From Bacteroidia bacterium (GTDB taxonomy: Bacteria > Bacteroidota > Bacteroidia > J057): a stretch of DNA of 64,000 bases. Positions within the stretch are counted from its first letter, which is position 1, and every line of letters begins with the position of its first letter. The stretch covers positions 1 to 64,000 of the forward strand of contig JAUIKF010000001.1 of assembly GCA_030430575.1 (NCBI GenBank). Reading direction: 5' to 3'. Position numbers and translations under genes: made by a program. Under the pieces are notes generated by a model. The model had not been told where the DNA came from and ran no database searches. It worked only from the letters and a program-made list of their open reading frames with translations. Positions 34,775 to 44,048 of this stretch are shown here, one piece after another.

Positions 34775-36304
34775 TTATGATTCCTTGGGGGGTTGGGTGT
34801 TAGGGCCGTCACCACTTTTGGGTTTGTTGCGTCTACGACGTCTGTTGCGGTTCTTTTTGTTAGCAGGAGCATTTCCTTCCTGACGAGGGCCTTTGGATTC
34901 CTGTGATGCAGGATTTCCTGATCTACCTCCCCCCTTAGGTTTTGAGCCGCCTTGGTTGTTGGGTTTACCCTGTGAACGATTTTGAGATTTTTTTCGCCCA
35001 CCTCCTCCTTGATGCTTGCCTCGATTACCTCCTTCTCCATTACGCCTCCGGCCATCCCGTGAGTGCCCTCCTCTGCCTCGGCCGCCGCCGCCTCTTCTTC
35101 CTCCTCCGCCGCCACCATGACGACCACCTCCCCCTCGGGAAGACCTTTGTCTTGGATTATAAGCAGGGCCTTCTCCGATTTCCTTAGGGAGGTCAGGTTT
35201 GGGCACTTCGCGCTCTATCAGCTGCTCAATGCGGTCAAATTTATACATGTCATCAGGACTGATGAAGGTGATTGCCTCTCCAGTGGAACTGGCACGTGCA
35301 GTACGTCCTACTCTATGCACATAGTCTTCTGCATCTCTGGGGACATCAAAGTTGAGCACATGACTCAGGTTGTCTACATCTATCCCCCGCGACAGGACAT
35401 CTGTCGCCACGACAATCGGGAATTGCTTATTCTTAAAAGCGGTTAGCGTTGCCATCCGCTCCGTCTGTTCCCGGTCAGAATGGATGGCCCTTGCATCAAA
35501 CTTAAGGCGGTTCAAGTTTTCAGCGATACGGTCCACATTTGCCTTGCTAGCAGCAAAAATGATCATGCTTTCGATCTCTCGCGTCTTCAAGATGTGTTCA
35601 AGAACTTTGAACTTCTGTGCGGGATATACGACATAAGCTTCTTGAGTAACCCCTGCCGCAGGTTTTGCTATAGAGAGTGAAACCTCTGCCGGTTTTTCAC
35701 GCATGATTTTCTTGGCGAGTGTTCTGATTTTGGGAGGCATAGTCGCAGAGAACATCAAAGTCTGCCTCGGTCGGTCACTTAGATAGGAGGTAATCTCAAG
35801 GATGTCTCCATGGAACCCCATATCAAGCATTTTGTCGGCCTCATCCAAAATCACAAAGTCAATACCACTCAGGTCCATATAGCCCAAAGAGTAGTGTAGT
35901 TTAAATCGGCCAGGGGTCGCAATAATAATCTCTACCCCACCTTGAATAGCATTTTTCTGCCGATCCCACCCCTTAGAATCACGGCCACCATACACAGCTA
36001 CAGAGGAAATCCCTGCAAAATAAGCCATGGCTTCCAAGGCTTGGTCGATTTGTTGGGCCAATTCGCGGGTAGGGACAATGATGAGTACTCTCGTTTTGTC
36101 GCTGTATGTTTCTAGCAATTTTTGCATAACAGGAATCAAGTAGGCACCTGTCTTGCCTGTTCCAGTTTGCGCACAAGCGATCAAATCGCGTCCTTCCAAT
36201 ATATAGGGAATAGCTTGCTCTTGTACAGGGGTAGCATCTTCAAATCCCAGGCCCAATATTCCATCTAAAATGCTTGGGTCCAGGTTAAAATCTTCAAATT
36301 TCAT
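34775..36304 (-). CDS. DEAD-box RNA helicase with Gly/Arg-rich tail
   Basis: 509 residues. The helicase core is complete: AQTGTGKT (Walker A, about 45-52), PTREL (78-82), DEAD (154-157), SAT (186-188), and HRVGRTAR near 330. From about residue 390 the protein is almost entirely Gly, Arg, Asn, Lys and Ser, with RGGGGRHGG-type blocks and later NKKNRNRRRRRNK. This is a low-complexity RNA-binding tail, as in RhlE-type enzymes. It likely remodels RNA during ribosome assembly or decay. It is spaced 14 bases from both neighbours and forms one transcription unit with them. Confidence 0.9.
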   Translation of the reverse strand: MKFEDFNLDPSILDGILGLGFEDATPVQEQAIPYILEGRDLIACAQTGTGKTGAYLIPVMQKLLETYSDKTRVLIIVPTRELAQQIDQALEAMAYFAGISSVAVYGGRDSKGWDRQKNAIQGGVEIIIATPGRFKLHYSLGYMDLSGIDFVILDEADKMLDMGFHGDILEITSYLSDRPRQTLMFSATMPPKIRTLAKKIMREKPAEVSLSIAKPAAGVTQEAYVVYPAQKFKVLEHILKTREIESMIIFAASKANVDRIAENLNRLKFDARAIHSDREQTERMATLTAFKNKQFPIVVATDVLSRGIDVDNLSHVLNFDVPRDAEDYVHRVGRTARASSTGEAITFISPDDMYKFDRIEQLIEREVPKPDLPKEIGEGPAYNPRQRSSRGGGGRHGGGGGGRRGGGGRGRGGHSRDGRRRNGEGGNRGKHQGGGGRKKSQNRSQGKPNNQGGSKPKGGGRSGNPASQESKGPRQEGNAPANKKNRNRRRRRNKPKSGDGPNTQPPKES

Positions 36305-36318
36305 TAATAATGTTTGTT

Positions 36319-38304
36319 TTACTTCATCTGTTCTGCCACATATTGACTAAGAGCCTGAATGGACAACATGGGATTGACGCCGCTAGATTCAGGGAAAAGG
36401 CTCGCATCTGTGACATATAGGCCCTTTACTTCCCAACTTTCGCCATCTGGTCGGATGGGGTGACGGTGCTTTTCACCGCCCATTCTACAAGTACCCATCT
36501 GATGGGCACTGAAAACCATAAAGCGATTGGGACTCCACTTTTTCTTTTTTACTAATTCTACAAATCCTTCCAAGTCATCGGTTTTGGGGTTATACGACTC
36601 CATCTCATTATGGAGCATTAGCACCTCCTCGGCACCTGCTGCTGCATGGAGTCGGATAGCTTCTTGCATACCGCGCTGAAGGTGTTTTCGGTCATAATCT
36701 CGCAAGGTATAATGGATCAAAGGTCGTTTCTGTCGACTCAAGGTCACATGCCCCGCATATTTATCTCTTGTAAGGACAATGAATGACCCCAAAAAGGGAG
36801 CCTTCAAAATGTCTGTCTTGAACTGCTCACCCGACATCCAGGGCAAGGTTAAGCCCAACATACCACTGTGAACGGGAGGCACCTCAATTTTCACTCCATA
36901 ATTGCCATCTAACCGGCTAAACTCATTACACACCGTTGACATCATCGGTCCGTGCCACGGATCCATGCGTTCTGGATACACCGCTGATACTGCAACTGTA
37001 GGATGCATATAAAGGTTATACCCAATCATCTCATGCTCCAGTCCACTCCGCAGCAAAAGCGCCGGCGTATGCAAGGCGCCAGCAGCTACGATCACCTTAT
37101 CTGCACGAATCTCTAACGTGTGTTTAAGGCCATCTTTGTCTGTCTGCCATCCGCGAATGCCCGTTGCTTTCCCTCCTTCAATCATCACTTGATCAGCTTC
37201 TGTATTCACCAAAATCCGCGCGCCATGGGCCGTTGCTTCGGGAAGGAAGTACCTTTGACCTCCTTGCTTTTTCCCATACACATCTCCCAAAATGCTAAAC
37301 CCCATTCCTTTCCATGTATCATTAGGCGTATCGAGGCCATCAAAGTTCATATTGAGGGGAATAGGCGCCGCATGATATCCTAGCTTTTCTGCCCCTCGCT
37401 TTAAGGCCTTATTTTGCAAATTATGCAAAGGGAGATTGGTAGAAACTTGCATCTTTTGCTCAATGGTATCAAAGCATTTTTTGTAGGCAGGGTCTAGAAA
37501 TTGCGGATTGTGATGATTGGCGGCCCATTCTTCCAGAATATAATCCGGTGTTCGGAAAGAGCCGGACCAGTTGATGGTGGTCCCCCCTCCAAGGCAACTC
37601 CCTGCAAAGATGGTCATAGCACCATCTAAGGTAGTGAGGGCACCGTGCCGCTCATAAGCATTCCCAATCACCTCTGTTTCCCTCAACCCATTTTCGGATT
37701 CTTTTACATAAGGCCCTTTTTCCACCACAATCACATCAAGGCCTTGTTTCGCCAGGTGGGCGGCAGCCACAGAGCCACCTGCCCCGCTCCCTACAATTAC
37801 CACTTCACACGTCAAATATGACTTGGAGTGAATGGCGATTGTCTCCATTTCGGGTAAGGAAGGGCGTTCTCCTTTGGGAGGGCCTGGATACCCTAGGGTC
37901 TTCCAATTGGGATTGTCTACCCAGGCATTAGAATAACCAAAATAGATGAAGCAGCATAGCCGCTTTAGGCTCATAAAGGCCTGCCTCAGGCTACTGATAG
38001 GGCTTTTTGACCAGCTCTGGAGGACGCTTTGCCGTTGAGCGATAGTCAATTCTGTCGCTGGCTTCAAGGGCTCAAACCCTGAAAGGCCTAGCGTGGGGCT
38101 CTTCAGAAAATCCAGTAAATCTATGAATTCGTCCTGGTTTTCTTTGGGGAGGCCAGCCACTACTGCCAGCATTTTGTCCGCTATATCCAGATCACTTGCA
38201 GTCCTGCGCCAATAACCATCGGGGTCTTCTTCCCGCTCAATGCTGGGGAGCAAGGCATCACACATGGCAGCTAGGCCTGCTATTTGTTCCTGAGTAACTA
38301 GCAT
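36319..38304 (-). CDS. GMC-family FAD-dependent oxidoreductase
   Basis: 661 residues from the ATG at 38304. The FAD-binding loop VVIVGSGAGGSVAAAHL (about 168-184) and the C-terminal GTCRMGG and VTDASLFPESSGVNPML blocks define the GMC family. An N-terminal helical extension of about 160 residues (LVTQEQIAGLAAMCDALLP) precedes the Rossmann core, as in long-chain alcohol oxidase-type members. The substrate alcohol is not predictable. A longer frame from 38397 adds 31 residues but would run through a promoter-like element, so the shorter start is used. The gene leads a minus-strand run with the DEAD-box and HDAC-like genes, and is divergent from the propeller/PKD gene at 38403. Confidence 0.83.
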   Translation of the reverse strand: MLVTQEQIAGLAAMCDALLPSIEREEDPDGYWRRTASDLDIADKMLAVVAGLPKENQDEFIDLLDFLKSPTLGLSGFEPLKPATELTIAQRQSVLQSWSKSPISSLRQAFMSLKRLCCFIYFGYSNAWVDNPNWKTLGYPGPPKGERPSLPEMETIAIHSKSYLTCEVVIVGSGAGGSVAAAHLAKQGLDVIVVEKGPYVKESENGLRETEVIGNAYERHGALTTLDGAMTIFAGSCLGGGTTINWSGSFRTPDYILEEWAANHHNPQFLDPAYKKCFDTIEQKMQVSTNLPLHNLQNKALKRGAEKLGYHAAPIPLNMNFDGLDTPNDTWKGMGFSILGDVYGKKQGGQRYFLPEATAHGARILVNTEADQVMIEGGKATGIRGWQTDKDGLKHTLEIRADKVIVAAGALHTPALLLRSGLEHEMIGYNLYMHPTVAVSAVYPERMDPWHGPMMSTVCNEFSRLDGNYGVKIEVPPVHSGMLGLTLPWMSGEQFKTDILKAPFLGSFIVLTRDKYAGHVTLSRQKRPLIHYTLRDYDRKHLQRGMQEAIRLHAAAGAEEVLMLHNEMESYNPKTDDLEGFVELVKKKKWSPNRFMVFSAHQMGTCRMGGEKHRHPIRPDGESWEVKGLYVTDASLFPESSGVNPMLSIQALSQYVAEQMK

Positions 38305-38308
38305 GGCG

Positions 38309-38337
38309 CAAATATAGGCTTTTTTGTTGCGTAACAA
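38309..38337 (-). promoter_or_regulatory. Bacteroidota-type promoter TTG-N18-TATATTTG
   Basis: On the minus strand TTG (complement at 38335-38337) is 18 bases from TATATTTG (complement at 38309-38316). The proposed ATG of the GMC gene is only 4 bases further on, so the transcript would start at or next to the start codon, suggesting a leaderless or near-leaderless message. Confidence 0.55.
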
Positions 38338-38402
38338 GTCCGCGAATTTGTCTCCTAGTTTTTCCAATGGAAAAACTAATTTAGCATGAAACACCATTTA
38401 AG

Positions 38403-41400
38403 ATGCAAATCAGATTTTCTGGGCAAACCATTCAACACTTTTTTTCCATAAGTAGATGGGGGATTATCAGTGTATTTTATTTACCAATAGCCCTATTTAG
38501 CCAATCAAGTCCTGTTCAGTTTCCACCCCTTCAATTTGTGGAGAACCAAGGCCAGTGGGCACCAGAAGTATGGTTTCGTGCAGAAATGGGGCAAGGGGCT
38601 GTATTTCTTTCGAAAAATCATCTTTCTTATATATTTGAAGAAAATGGAAACTGCAACCACTTTCAGTGTGAGCATTCGGAAACAGCTACTTCGCTGAAAG
38701 CCCATGCGATCCGCGTTCATTTTCTTGGCGCAAGCGCTCAACCGATAGCGAAAGGAAATGTCCCATTTCCCACTCATCACAATTACTACTTAGGTAGTGA
38801 TCGGAAGAAATGGGCGAGCAAAGTTCCCTTATTCCAGGAAGTCGCTTATGCTGGTCTATATCCTGGCGTGGATATGAAAGTATTTAGTCAAAAGGGTTTA
38901 TTGAAGTATGAAATGGTGTTGGAAGCTGGCGTCTCACCCGACATTTGCCAACTCCAATATGAAGGAGCAAGACACTTAAGTATTTCTCCTAACGGAGACT
39001 TGATCATCCAGACCAGTGTGGGCGCTGTGATTGAAAAAGCCCCTTTTGCCTACCAGCTTCACTCGGATCGACAGGTAGAAATTCCCTGCCATTTCCAGCT
39101 CCATGGAGACATCCTCTCCTTTGAATTCCCTGATGGATACGATCCAACCTTGCCCTTGGTCATAGACCCTGTCCTGGTTTTTGGCACCTATTCAGGAGCG
39201 AGGGCTACCAACTGGGGTTTCACAGCGACTTATGACAAATGGGGAAATGCCTTTGGGGGTGGGATTATCTTCAGTCAAGGGTATCCTACTACGACAGGTG
39301 CCTTTCAGACCACTTATGGGGGGGGAAATCGTGACATCACTATCTCCAAATTTAGTGCTGATGGGTCTCAGCTCCTCTTTTCCACCTACCTCGGTGGCGA
39401 GGAAGGGGAGCAGCCGCACAGCATGGTTGCTGGGCCTAATGGCGAGCTTTACCTCTATGGCAGGACTTTTTCCCCCAATTTCCCCACTACCCCATTTGCC
39501 TATGATACCACCTATAATGGCAGTGGAGACCTGTATATCACCAAGCTTGATTCTTCTGGCGCTATCCTGGCTTCTACGTTCTTGGGGGGCACAAATGCAG
39601 ATGGGGTAATCGATAGATCATTCTTTGGGGGGGGGCAGCCCTCTTTTCTCTATTATAATTATGGGGATGATGCACGAGGAGAAATCGTACTGGATGAAAA
39701 TAAGAATTGCTATATCGCGACTGTGACACGGTCACAGGACTTTCCGATAGCCACGCTCCCGGTAGGGGCTTATGAAGGCGGCCTGGATGCTTGTATTGCC
39801 AAAATGAGCCCCAACCTCGACCAGCTGCTCTGGTCTTCCTATTTTGGGGGCGCTAACGATGATGCGGTTTATTCTATCGATGTACCAAAGGAAGATCTTT
39901 TATACATAACGGGCGGGACAGCAAGCGTAGACTTCCCGACCACCCCTGAAAGCGCGCAGCCCTTTCCGCTAGGTGCAAATGATGGATTCGTCGCACGCTT
40001 GAACCTCACTACCTCCACCATAGAAGCTTGCACTTTTTTAGGAACGGGAACCACAGATCAGGCTTATTTTGTGGAACTAGATAGGGATGGAGATGTGTTT
40101 GTCTTTGGTCAAACAGAAGGAGATATCCCCATCATTGGCAATCCTTTCTTCAACTGGAAAGCACGCCAATTTATCACAAAACTCAATCCCCTCCTGGACA
40201 CAATCCTGATTCAGACGGTTTTTGGAACCCTCGCCACGCCCAGGCCTGACATATCACCAACAGCCTTTTTGGTAGACAATTGTGGAAGGATCTACGTGTC
40301 TGGATGGGGCCCATTGGATCAATTTCAAGGCAGAATGCCTTTATCCCCAGATGCCTTTCAAGACTCCACCGATGGAACACATTTCTATCTAGCGGTATTT
40401 GAAAAGGACATGGATTCCCTGATTTATGGGACATATTTTGGGGAATACCATCAAACCTCTCAAGAGCATGTCGATGGCGGCACAAGCAGATTTGACAAAA
40501 AAGGCATCGTCTACCAAGCCGTATGCGCTAGCTGTGGGGGCACATCAGGATTTCCCACAACCCCAGGCGCCTATAGCCGAACCAACAATGCAAGCAATAG
40601 TGCGGGAGGTGCCGGTGGATGTAATTTGGGGCTTTTCAAAATGGATTTCCAACTCCCCACGGTGGATGCCGAGTTTATTCCCGAGAATTCAGAATTTCAG
40701 GTGATCACAAGTGGATGCAGTCCCTTAGAACTGCACTTCAACAATACCAGCACAGGATTGGCAAGCACGACATATCACTGGGATTTTGATGATGGGAGTC
40801 CCGCAGATTCGTCCCTTTCTCCTACCCATACATTCGCCCAGGCAGGCACCTATGAAGTCCAATTGATCGTCGCCGACCCCAATACCTGCAATGAAGCAGA
40901 TACCTTCACCAAGGTGATCAAAGTCTATGCGAGTTCGACGGTAGACGCGGGTGTTGACACCTATCTGTGTGAAGGTGACTCCACCCAACTACTGGCCAAT
41001 GTCCAAGGAACCCTTCAGTACCAATGGCAGTCGGCAGATGGGCTATCCCATCCCCAATCACTTACCCCTTTTGTCAACCCTACTCAGGACCAGCTTTATG
41101 TCCTTGATGCGCATGACAGGGGCCAATGCCCAAGTTCAGATTCTGTGTGGATTAGGGTAAAAAAGGTAATTGACCTGCAATTGACTGAGGATACCGCCAT
41201 ATGTAAGGGTACTGGATTTTGGCTAAAAGCTACAGGGGCTTCTACCTATCGCTGGGCAGCAGACAGTAGTTTATCTCAATTAGACATTGCCAGTCCTTTT
41301 GCCATGCCCGACCAAATGACGTCCTATACCGTTTATGGAGATCCTGATAGCCTGTGTAGGGATACAGCTTCCCTAACAGTCACTGTTTTTGATGTGCCAG

Positions 41401-42128
41401 AGACTGGATTGACAGCTTCTCGAACCGAAGTTTGTGAAAGACATTTGGTGACGCTTGTCGCTTCTGGCGGCATGCATTATGAATGGAATGCCACTTCCTA
41501 TACAGGAGACACTTTGCGGATTTGGCCAAGAGAGAGCCGGTGGTATCGGGTTCGTGCATATAATGGCACGTGTGCCTGGAAATGGGATTCAGTGTATGTC
41601 AATGTTTTTACTTGGCCAGAAGCAGGCTTCACGGCTATACCGAGTGGACCATTTGCCCCCATGAACTTGCAACTCATCAACCACAGCCAGCATGCGACAT
41701 CGTACGAATGGCATTTTGGTGATCGCACAGATCCTTCTATCGAGGAGAATCCCCTCCACACCTACCAAGATTCGGGGACCTATACCATCAGGCTCATCGC
41801 TTCCAACCTCCTTGGCTGCACCAATTCAGCCAAATACACTTTCTACGTGGACAAGGTCCGCTACTTTGTGCCAAATGCCTTTAGCCCCAATGACGATGGG
41901 TTCAATGACCACTTTACCATTTCTGGCTATGGTATGGAACAGTTTAGCTTCCAAGTTTACAATCGGTGGGGGCAAATAATCTACACCCAGACAGGAGGTC
42001 AGATTTCATGGGATGGCAGGCACCAAGGTACCTTTGTTCCAGAAGGGGTATACCCTTACACATTGGTTGCGCTAGGCGAAGATGGATTAGAATATGTAAA
42101 AAATGGGACCATTACGGTCATTCGGTAA
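38403..42128 (+). CDS. T9SS type B exported protein with DUF7948, SBBP/propeller and PKD domains
   Basis: 1241 residues. A signal peptide (IISVFYLPIALFSQ) leads into a DUF7948-type domain (FVENQGQWAPEVWFRAEMG, to about residue 265). A region to about 760 follows with repeated STYLGG-like units (FSTYLGGEEGE, ASTFLGGTNAD, WSSYFGGANDD), which are SBBP-type beta-propeller repeats. PKD domains are at about 790-850 (TYHWDFDDGSPA) and 1115-1175 (SYEWHFGDRTDP). Ig-like CHU repeats lie between them. The C-terminus (VPNAFSPNDDGFNDHF, then FQVYNRWGQIIY) is a type B sorting domain. This layout is common for large exported proteins of this phylum and suggests a surface-bound adhesin or matrix protein. Confidence 0.87.
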   Translation: MQIRFSGQTIQHFFSISRWGIISVFYLPIALFSQSSPVQFPPLQFVENQGQWAPEVWFRAEMGQGAVFLSKNHLSYIFEENGNCNHFQCEHSETATSLKAHAIRVHFLGASAQPIAKGNVPFPTHHNYYLGSDRKKWASKVPLFQEVAYAGLYPGVDMKVFSQKGLLKYEMVLEAGVSPDICQLQYEGARHLSISPNGDLIIQTSVGAVIEKAPFAYQLHSDRQVEIPCHFQLHGDILSFEFPDGYDPTLPLVIDPVLVFGTYSGARATNWGFTATYDKWGNAFGGGIIFSQGYPTTTGAFQTTYGGGNRDITISKFSADGSQLLFSTYLGGEEGEQPHSMVAGPNGELYLYGRTFSPNFPTTPFAYDTTYNGSGDLYITKLDSSGAILASTFLGGTNADGVIDRSFFGGGQPSFLYYNYGDDARGEIVLDENKNCYIATVTRSQDFPIATLPVGAYEGGLDACIAKMSPNLDQLLWSSYFGGANDDAVYSIDVPKEDLLYITGGTASVDFPTTPESAQPFPLGANDGFVARLNLTTSTIEACTFLGTGTTDQAYFVELDRDGDVFVFGQTEGDIPIIGNPFFNWKARQFITKLNPLLDTILIQTVFGTLATPRPDISPTAFLVDNCGRIYVSGWGPLDQFQGRMPLSPDAFQDSTDGTHFYLAVFEKDMDSLIYGTYFGEYHQTSQEHVDGGTSRFDKKGIVYQAVCASCGGTSGFPTTPGAYSRTNNASNSAGGAGGCNLGLFKMDFQLPTVDAEFIPENSEFQVITSGCSPLELHFNNTSTGLASTTYHWDFDDGSPADSSLSPTHTFAQAGTYEVQLIVADPNTCNEADTFTKVIKVYASSTVDAGVDTYLCEGDSTQLLANVQGTLQYQWQSADGLSHPQSLTPFVNPTQDQLYVLDAHDRGQCPSSDSVWIRVKKVIDLQLTEDTAICKGTGFWLKATGASTYRWAADSSLSQLDIASPFAMPDQMTSYTVYGDPDSLCRDTASLTVTVFDVPETGLTASRTEVCERHLVTLVASGGMHYEWNATSYTGDTLRIWPRESRWYRVRAYNGTCAWKWDSVYVNVFTWPEAGFTAIPSGPFAPMNLQLINHSQHATSYEWHFGDRTDPSIEENPLHTYQDSGTYTIRLIASNLLGCTNSAKYTFYVDKVRYFVPNAFSPNDDGFNDHFTISGYGMEQFSFQVYNRWGQIIYTQTGGQISWDGRHQGTFVPEGVYPYTLVALGEDGLEYVKNGTITVIR

Positions 42129-42189
42129 TAATTTTTGTGGTCTGTAGAGACGTAGCAGTGCTACGTCTCTACAGACCACAAAAATTATT
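42127..42189. terminator. Perfect 63-bp palindrome that includes both stop codons of a convergent pair
   Basis: Two 31-base arms mirror each other around a single central G at 42158. The arms include TGTGGTCTGTAGAGACGTAG and its complement. The left arm includes part of the TAA of the propeller/PKD gene and the right arm includes the TAA of the minus-strand zinc-ribbon gene (complement 42185-42187). A TTTTT run follows the stem in each reading direction, so it can serve as a bidirectional terminator. Confidence 0.85.
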
Positions 42190-42913
42190 TCGCCCAGACC
42201 TCAATGACGGGTTCTCCAGTGGGGGACTCATCGTCCAAGGGACCAAAGCCATAAATGGAGATATTTTGAGGGAGTTTGTATTTTTCTTTAAATACCTTCT
42301 TAAGGAACTCAGCACGCTTTTCTGCAATAAAAGGAGTTCCCACACTTCCAGCAAAGCTGATGATATGAAGGTCCTGTGTAAGATATTGTGGACTGGATAG
42401 TTTATCAGCGAGTTTCTTTAAGTCTTCATTCTCAAACTCATCAATATTTCCTCCCCAAACCCTGATATTAAGTTGATTGGACAACTGCTCCGCTCCCTGG
42501 ATCAGGTTGTTGTATTGGGCAGGGAGCTTGTTATTGGCTGTGTAGGATGGGACAACCTCTGTATCTGATTCCTCAGAGGTATTAGCCGTTTGGGCCACAT
42601 ACTTTTTAGCGGTAGTCTTTCTTTTATTTTCCTCTTCCTTTTTTTGCTTTTCAGGCGTCTTGGGCTTCACCTCATTTCGCACTGGTTGGCGGTCAGGGCC
42701 GCCTAGTTGAGGATTGGAAGATTTCCAAATATTATAAAACACCCCTCCACCGCCAAGCAGCAATACTGCTATCAGGAGCATCCCTAAAGATAGACGACGG
42801 TTTCGAACTTTGGTAAGGGAATAGCCACAACGCTCACAGCTTCGAGACTCCTCTGTTACATTTCTGTAACCACAGTTGGGGCATGGTTTGGAATTAATTC
42901 TAATTTCGGGCAT
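42185..42913 (-). CDS. Zinc-ribbon membrane protein with OmpA-like C-terminal domain
   Basis: 242 residues. A four-cysteine ribbon (C11xxC14 in CPNCGY, C26xxC29 in CERCGY) is followed by one transmembrane helix at about 41-60 (LSLGMLLIAVLLLGGGGVFY). A charged linker with EKQKKEEENKRK comes next. The C-terminal part (from about 150) contains IISFAGSVGTPFIAEKRAEF and EPVIEVWAK, which resembles the alpha/beta arrangement of OmpA-like domains. That resemblance is weak and inferred from pattern only. The ribbon should be cytoplasmic and the C-terminal domain periplasmic. The function is unknown. Confidence 0.6.
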   Translation of the reverse strand: MPEIRINSKPCPNCGYRNVTEESRSCERCGYSLTKVRNRRLSLGMLLIAVLLLGGGGVFYNIWKSSNPQLGGPDRQPVRNEVKPKTPEKQKKEEENKRKTTAKKYVAQTANTSEESDTEVVPSYTANNKLPAQYNNLIQGAEQLSNQLNIRVWGGNIDEFENEDLKKLADKLSSPQYLTQDLHIISFAGSVGTPFIAEKRAEFLKKVFKEKYKLPQNISIYGFGPLDDESPTGEPVIEVWAK

Positions 42914-43213
42914 CTAAACAGGGTAAATGGTCTAGGAATTTTTAATTATTAACTTGATTGATTAATAATTTCATCAATACTTAAGGCTGCAAGGAATTTC
43001 GTTAATTTTATTCTATTCAACAAAAAACATACCGCAAATTTTGTCCATTCAGGTGATATAAGGCTGATATTTAAGGCAAAAGAACAATTTTTTCAACAAA
43101 CTTAGCGACTAGGAATAGTTTTTGCGATCAAAGCAGCAGGATAGTCAAAGCTTGCTCAAAAATTATGTTTTAATTTGTCAGTCAATTATGAGTCGGCAAT
43201 TTACTTATCTACC
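42914..43213. other. AT-rich 300-bp intergenic region
   Basis: Divergent region between the zinc-ribbon gene and the Kazal-domain lipoprotein gene. It is notably AT-rich with words such as ATTAATAATTTC. No complete coding frame, tRNA or strong hairpin was seen. TTTTAATTTG at 43168-43177 resembles a -7 element upstream of the lipoprotein gene. The region probably holds promoters for both sides. Confidence 0.5.
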
Positions 43214-44026
43214 ATGATTGCACCTAACTCCTACATAAAAATTTCCGTGAAGCATTATATTAATTTCCCCATAATTGTCTGTTTTTTCCTCTTTCTCGCT
43301 GGTTGTGCAGGAGAGGGAAGTGATCCCATTGGCACTGAAGATGATGGGCCTAGTGGTGTTCGGATTGCCAATTGTGCGGCACAGTGTGGGGAGGTCATAG
43401 ACCCTGTATGTGGGCTGGACGGCGAAGTCTACCTAAGCGCATGTGTAGCTGAATGTGCTGGAATCGCGATAGACAATAGCGCCGATTGCCAACTTTGCAA
43501 ATTCCCTATCGACGAATACAGAAAACGTGGCCTACAAAAAGTACGCCTGCTCAATGAGTACATTTCCGTCATACTAGACAAGCGCCCAGGCAAAAGTGTA
43601 GCAGCGAATGCTTCTGCGGAAGTAGATACGGCGATCAACGATGCCGTGAGGCTTTTTGTCAGTGAAGATGCCCAAGTTGAAGTTGTCGGCTCCAATAGCC
43701 ATTTTTTCACCATTCGCGATTACCTCAATCGCATCAAGAATTATTCCTACGGAAAAGTGGACATCGCTTGGTCTGACATCGGGTATGTCAGTGATGTAAA
43801 AAAAGGTCCTGATGGCCATTACTATTGGACGGTCACCGTAACACAGGTGTTTCGCGGATATAATAAAGAAAGCCAAGAGCCCGAGTACGTAGACGTCACG
43901 CGGAAAAATATTGAAGTTATTCTAAAGACATATACTATCAGCCGAGAAGGAAGAATAGATCTGGATTGTGAAGTCTATCTCTCTGATATCGGGGTAAAGG
44001 ATATGAGAACAAAAGGAAACGGATAA
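43214..44026 (+). CDS. Lipoprotein with Kazal-type protease-inhibitor domain and NTF2-like domain
   Basis: 270 residues from the ATG at 43214; an upstream TTG start would overlap a promoter-like element. A signal peptide ends in FLAGC, which lipidates Cys31. Residues 54-92 form a Kazal domain: cysteines 54, 58, 66, 77, 81 and 92 with DPVCGLDGEVYLSAC, the typical serine-protease-inhibitor pattern. The C-terminal 170 residues contain TIRDYLNRIKNYSYGK and YYWTVTVTQVFRGYNKESQ. These align with LSVYLNRFLFSYDALGDK and PFARVFFWSKFGGAYKRES in the protein encoded at 44900. The shared domain looks NTF2-like. Four genes in a row follow with small gaps (22 bases to the next), so an operon is likely. Confidence 0.7.
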   Translation: MIAPNSYIKISVKHYINFPIIVCFFLFLAGCAGEGSDPIGTEDDGPSGVRIANCAAQCGEVIDPVCGLDGEVYLSACVAECAGIAIDNSADCQLCKFPIDEYRKRGLQKVRLLNEYISVILDKRPGKSVAANASAEVDTAINDAVRLFVSEDAQVEVVGSNSHFFTIRDYLNRIKNYSYGKVDIAWSDIGYVSDVKKGPDGHYYWTVTVTQVFRGYNKESQEPEYVDVTRKNIEVILKTYTISREGRIDLDCEVYLSDIGVKDMRTKGNG

Positions 44027-44048
44027 TCTCCACTTCAAGCTCGTCACC

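Noticed and set aside
34765-35127. Open frame rich in Glu and Ala inside the helicase gene
   Set aside because: It is an alternative frame of the GC-rich Gly/Arg tail of the DEAD-box helicase.
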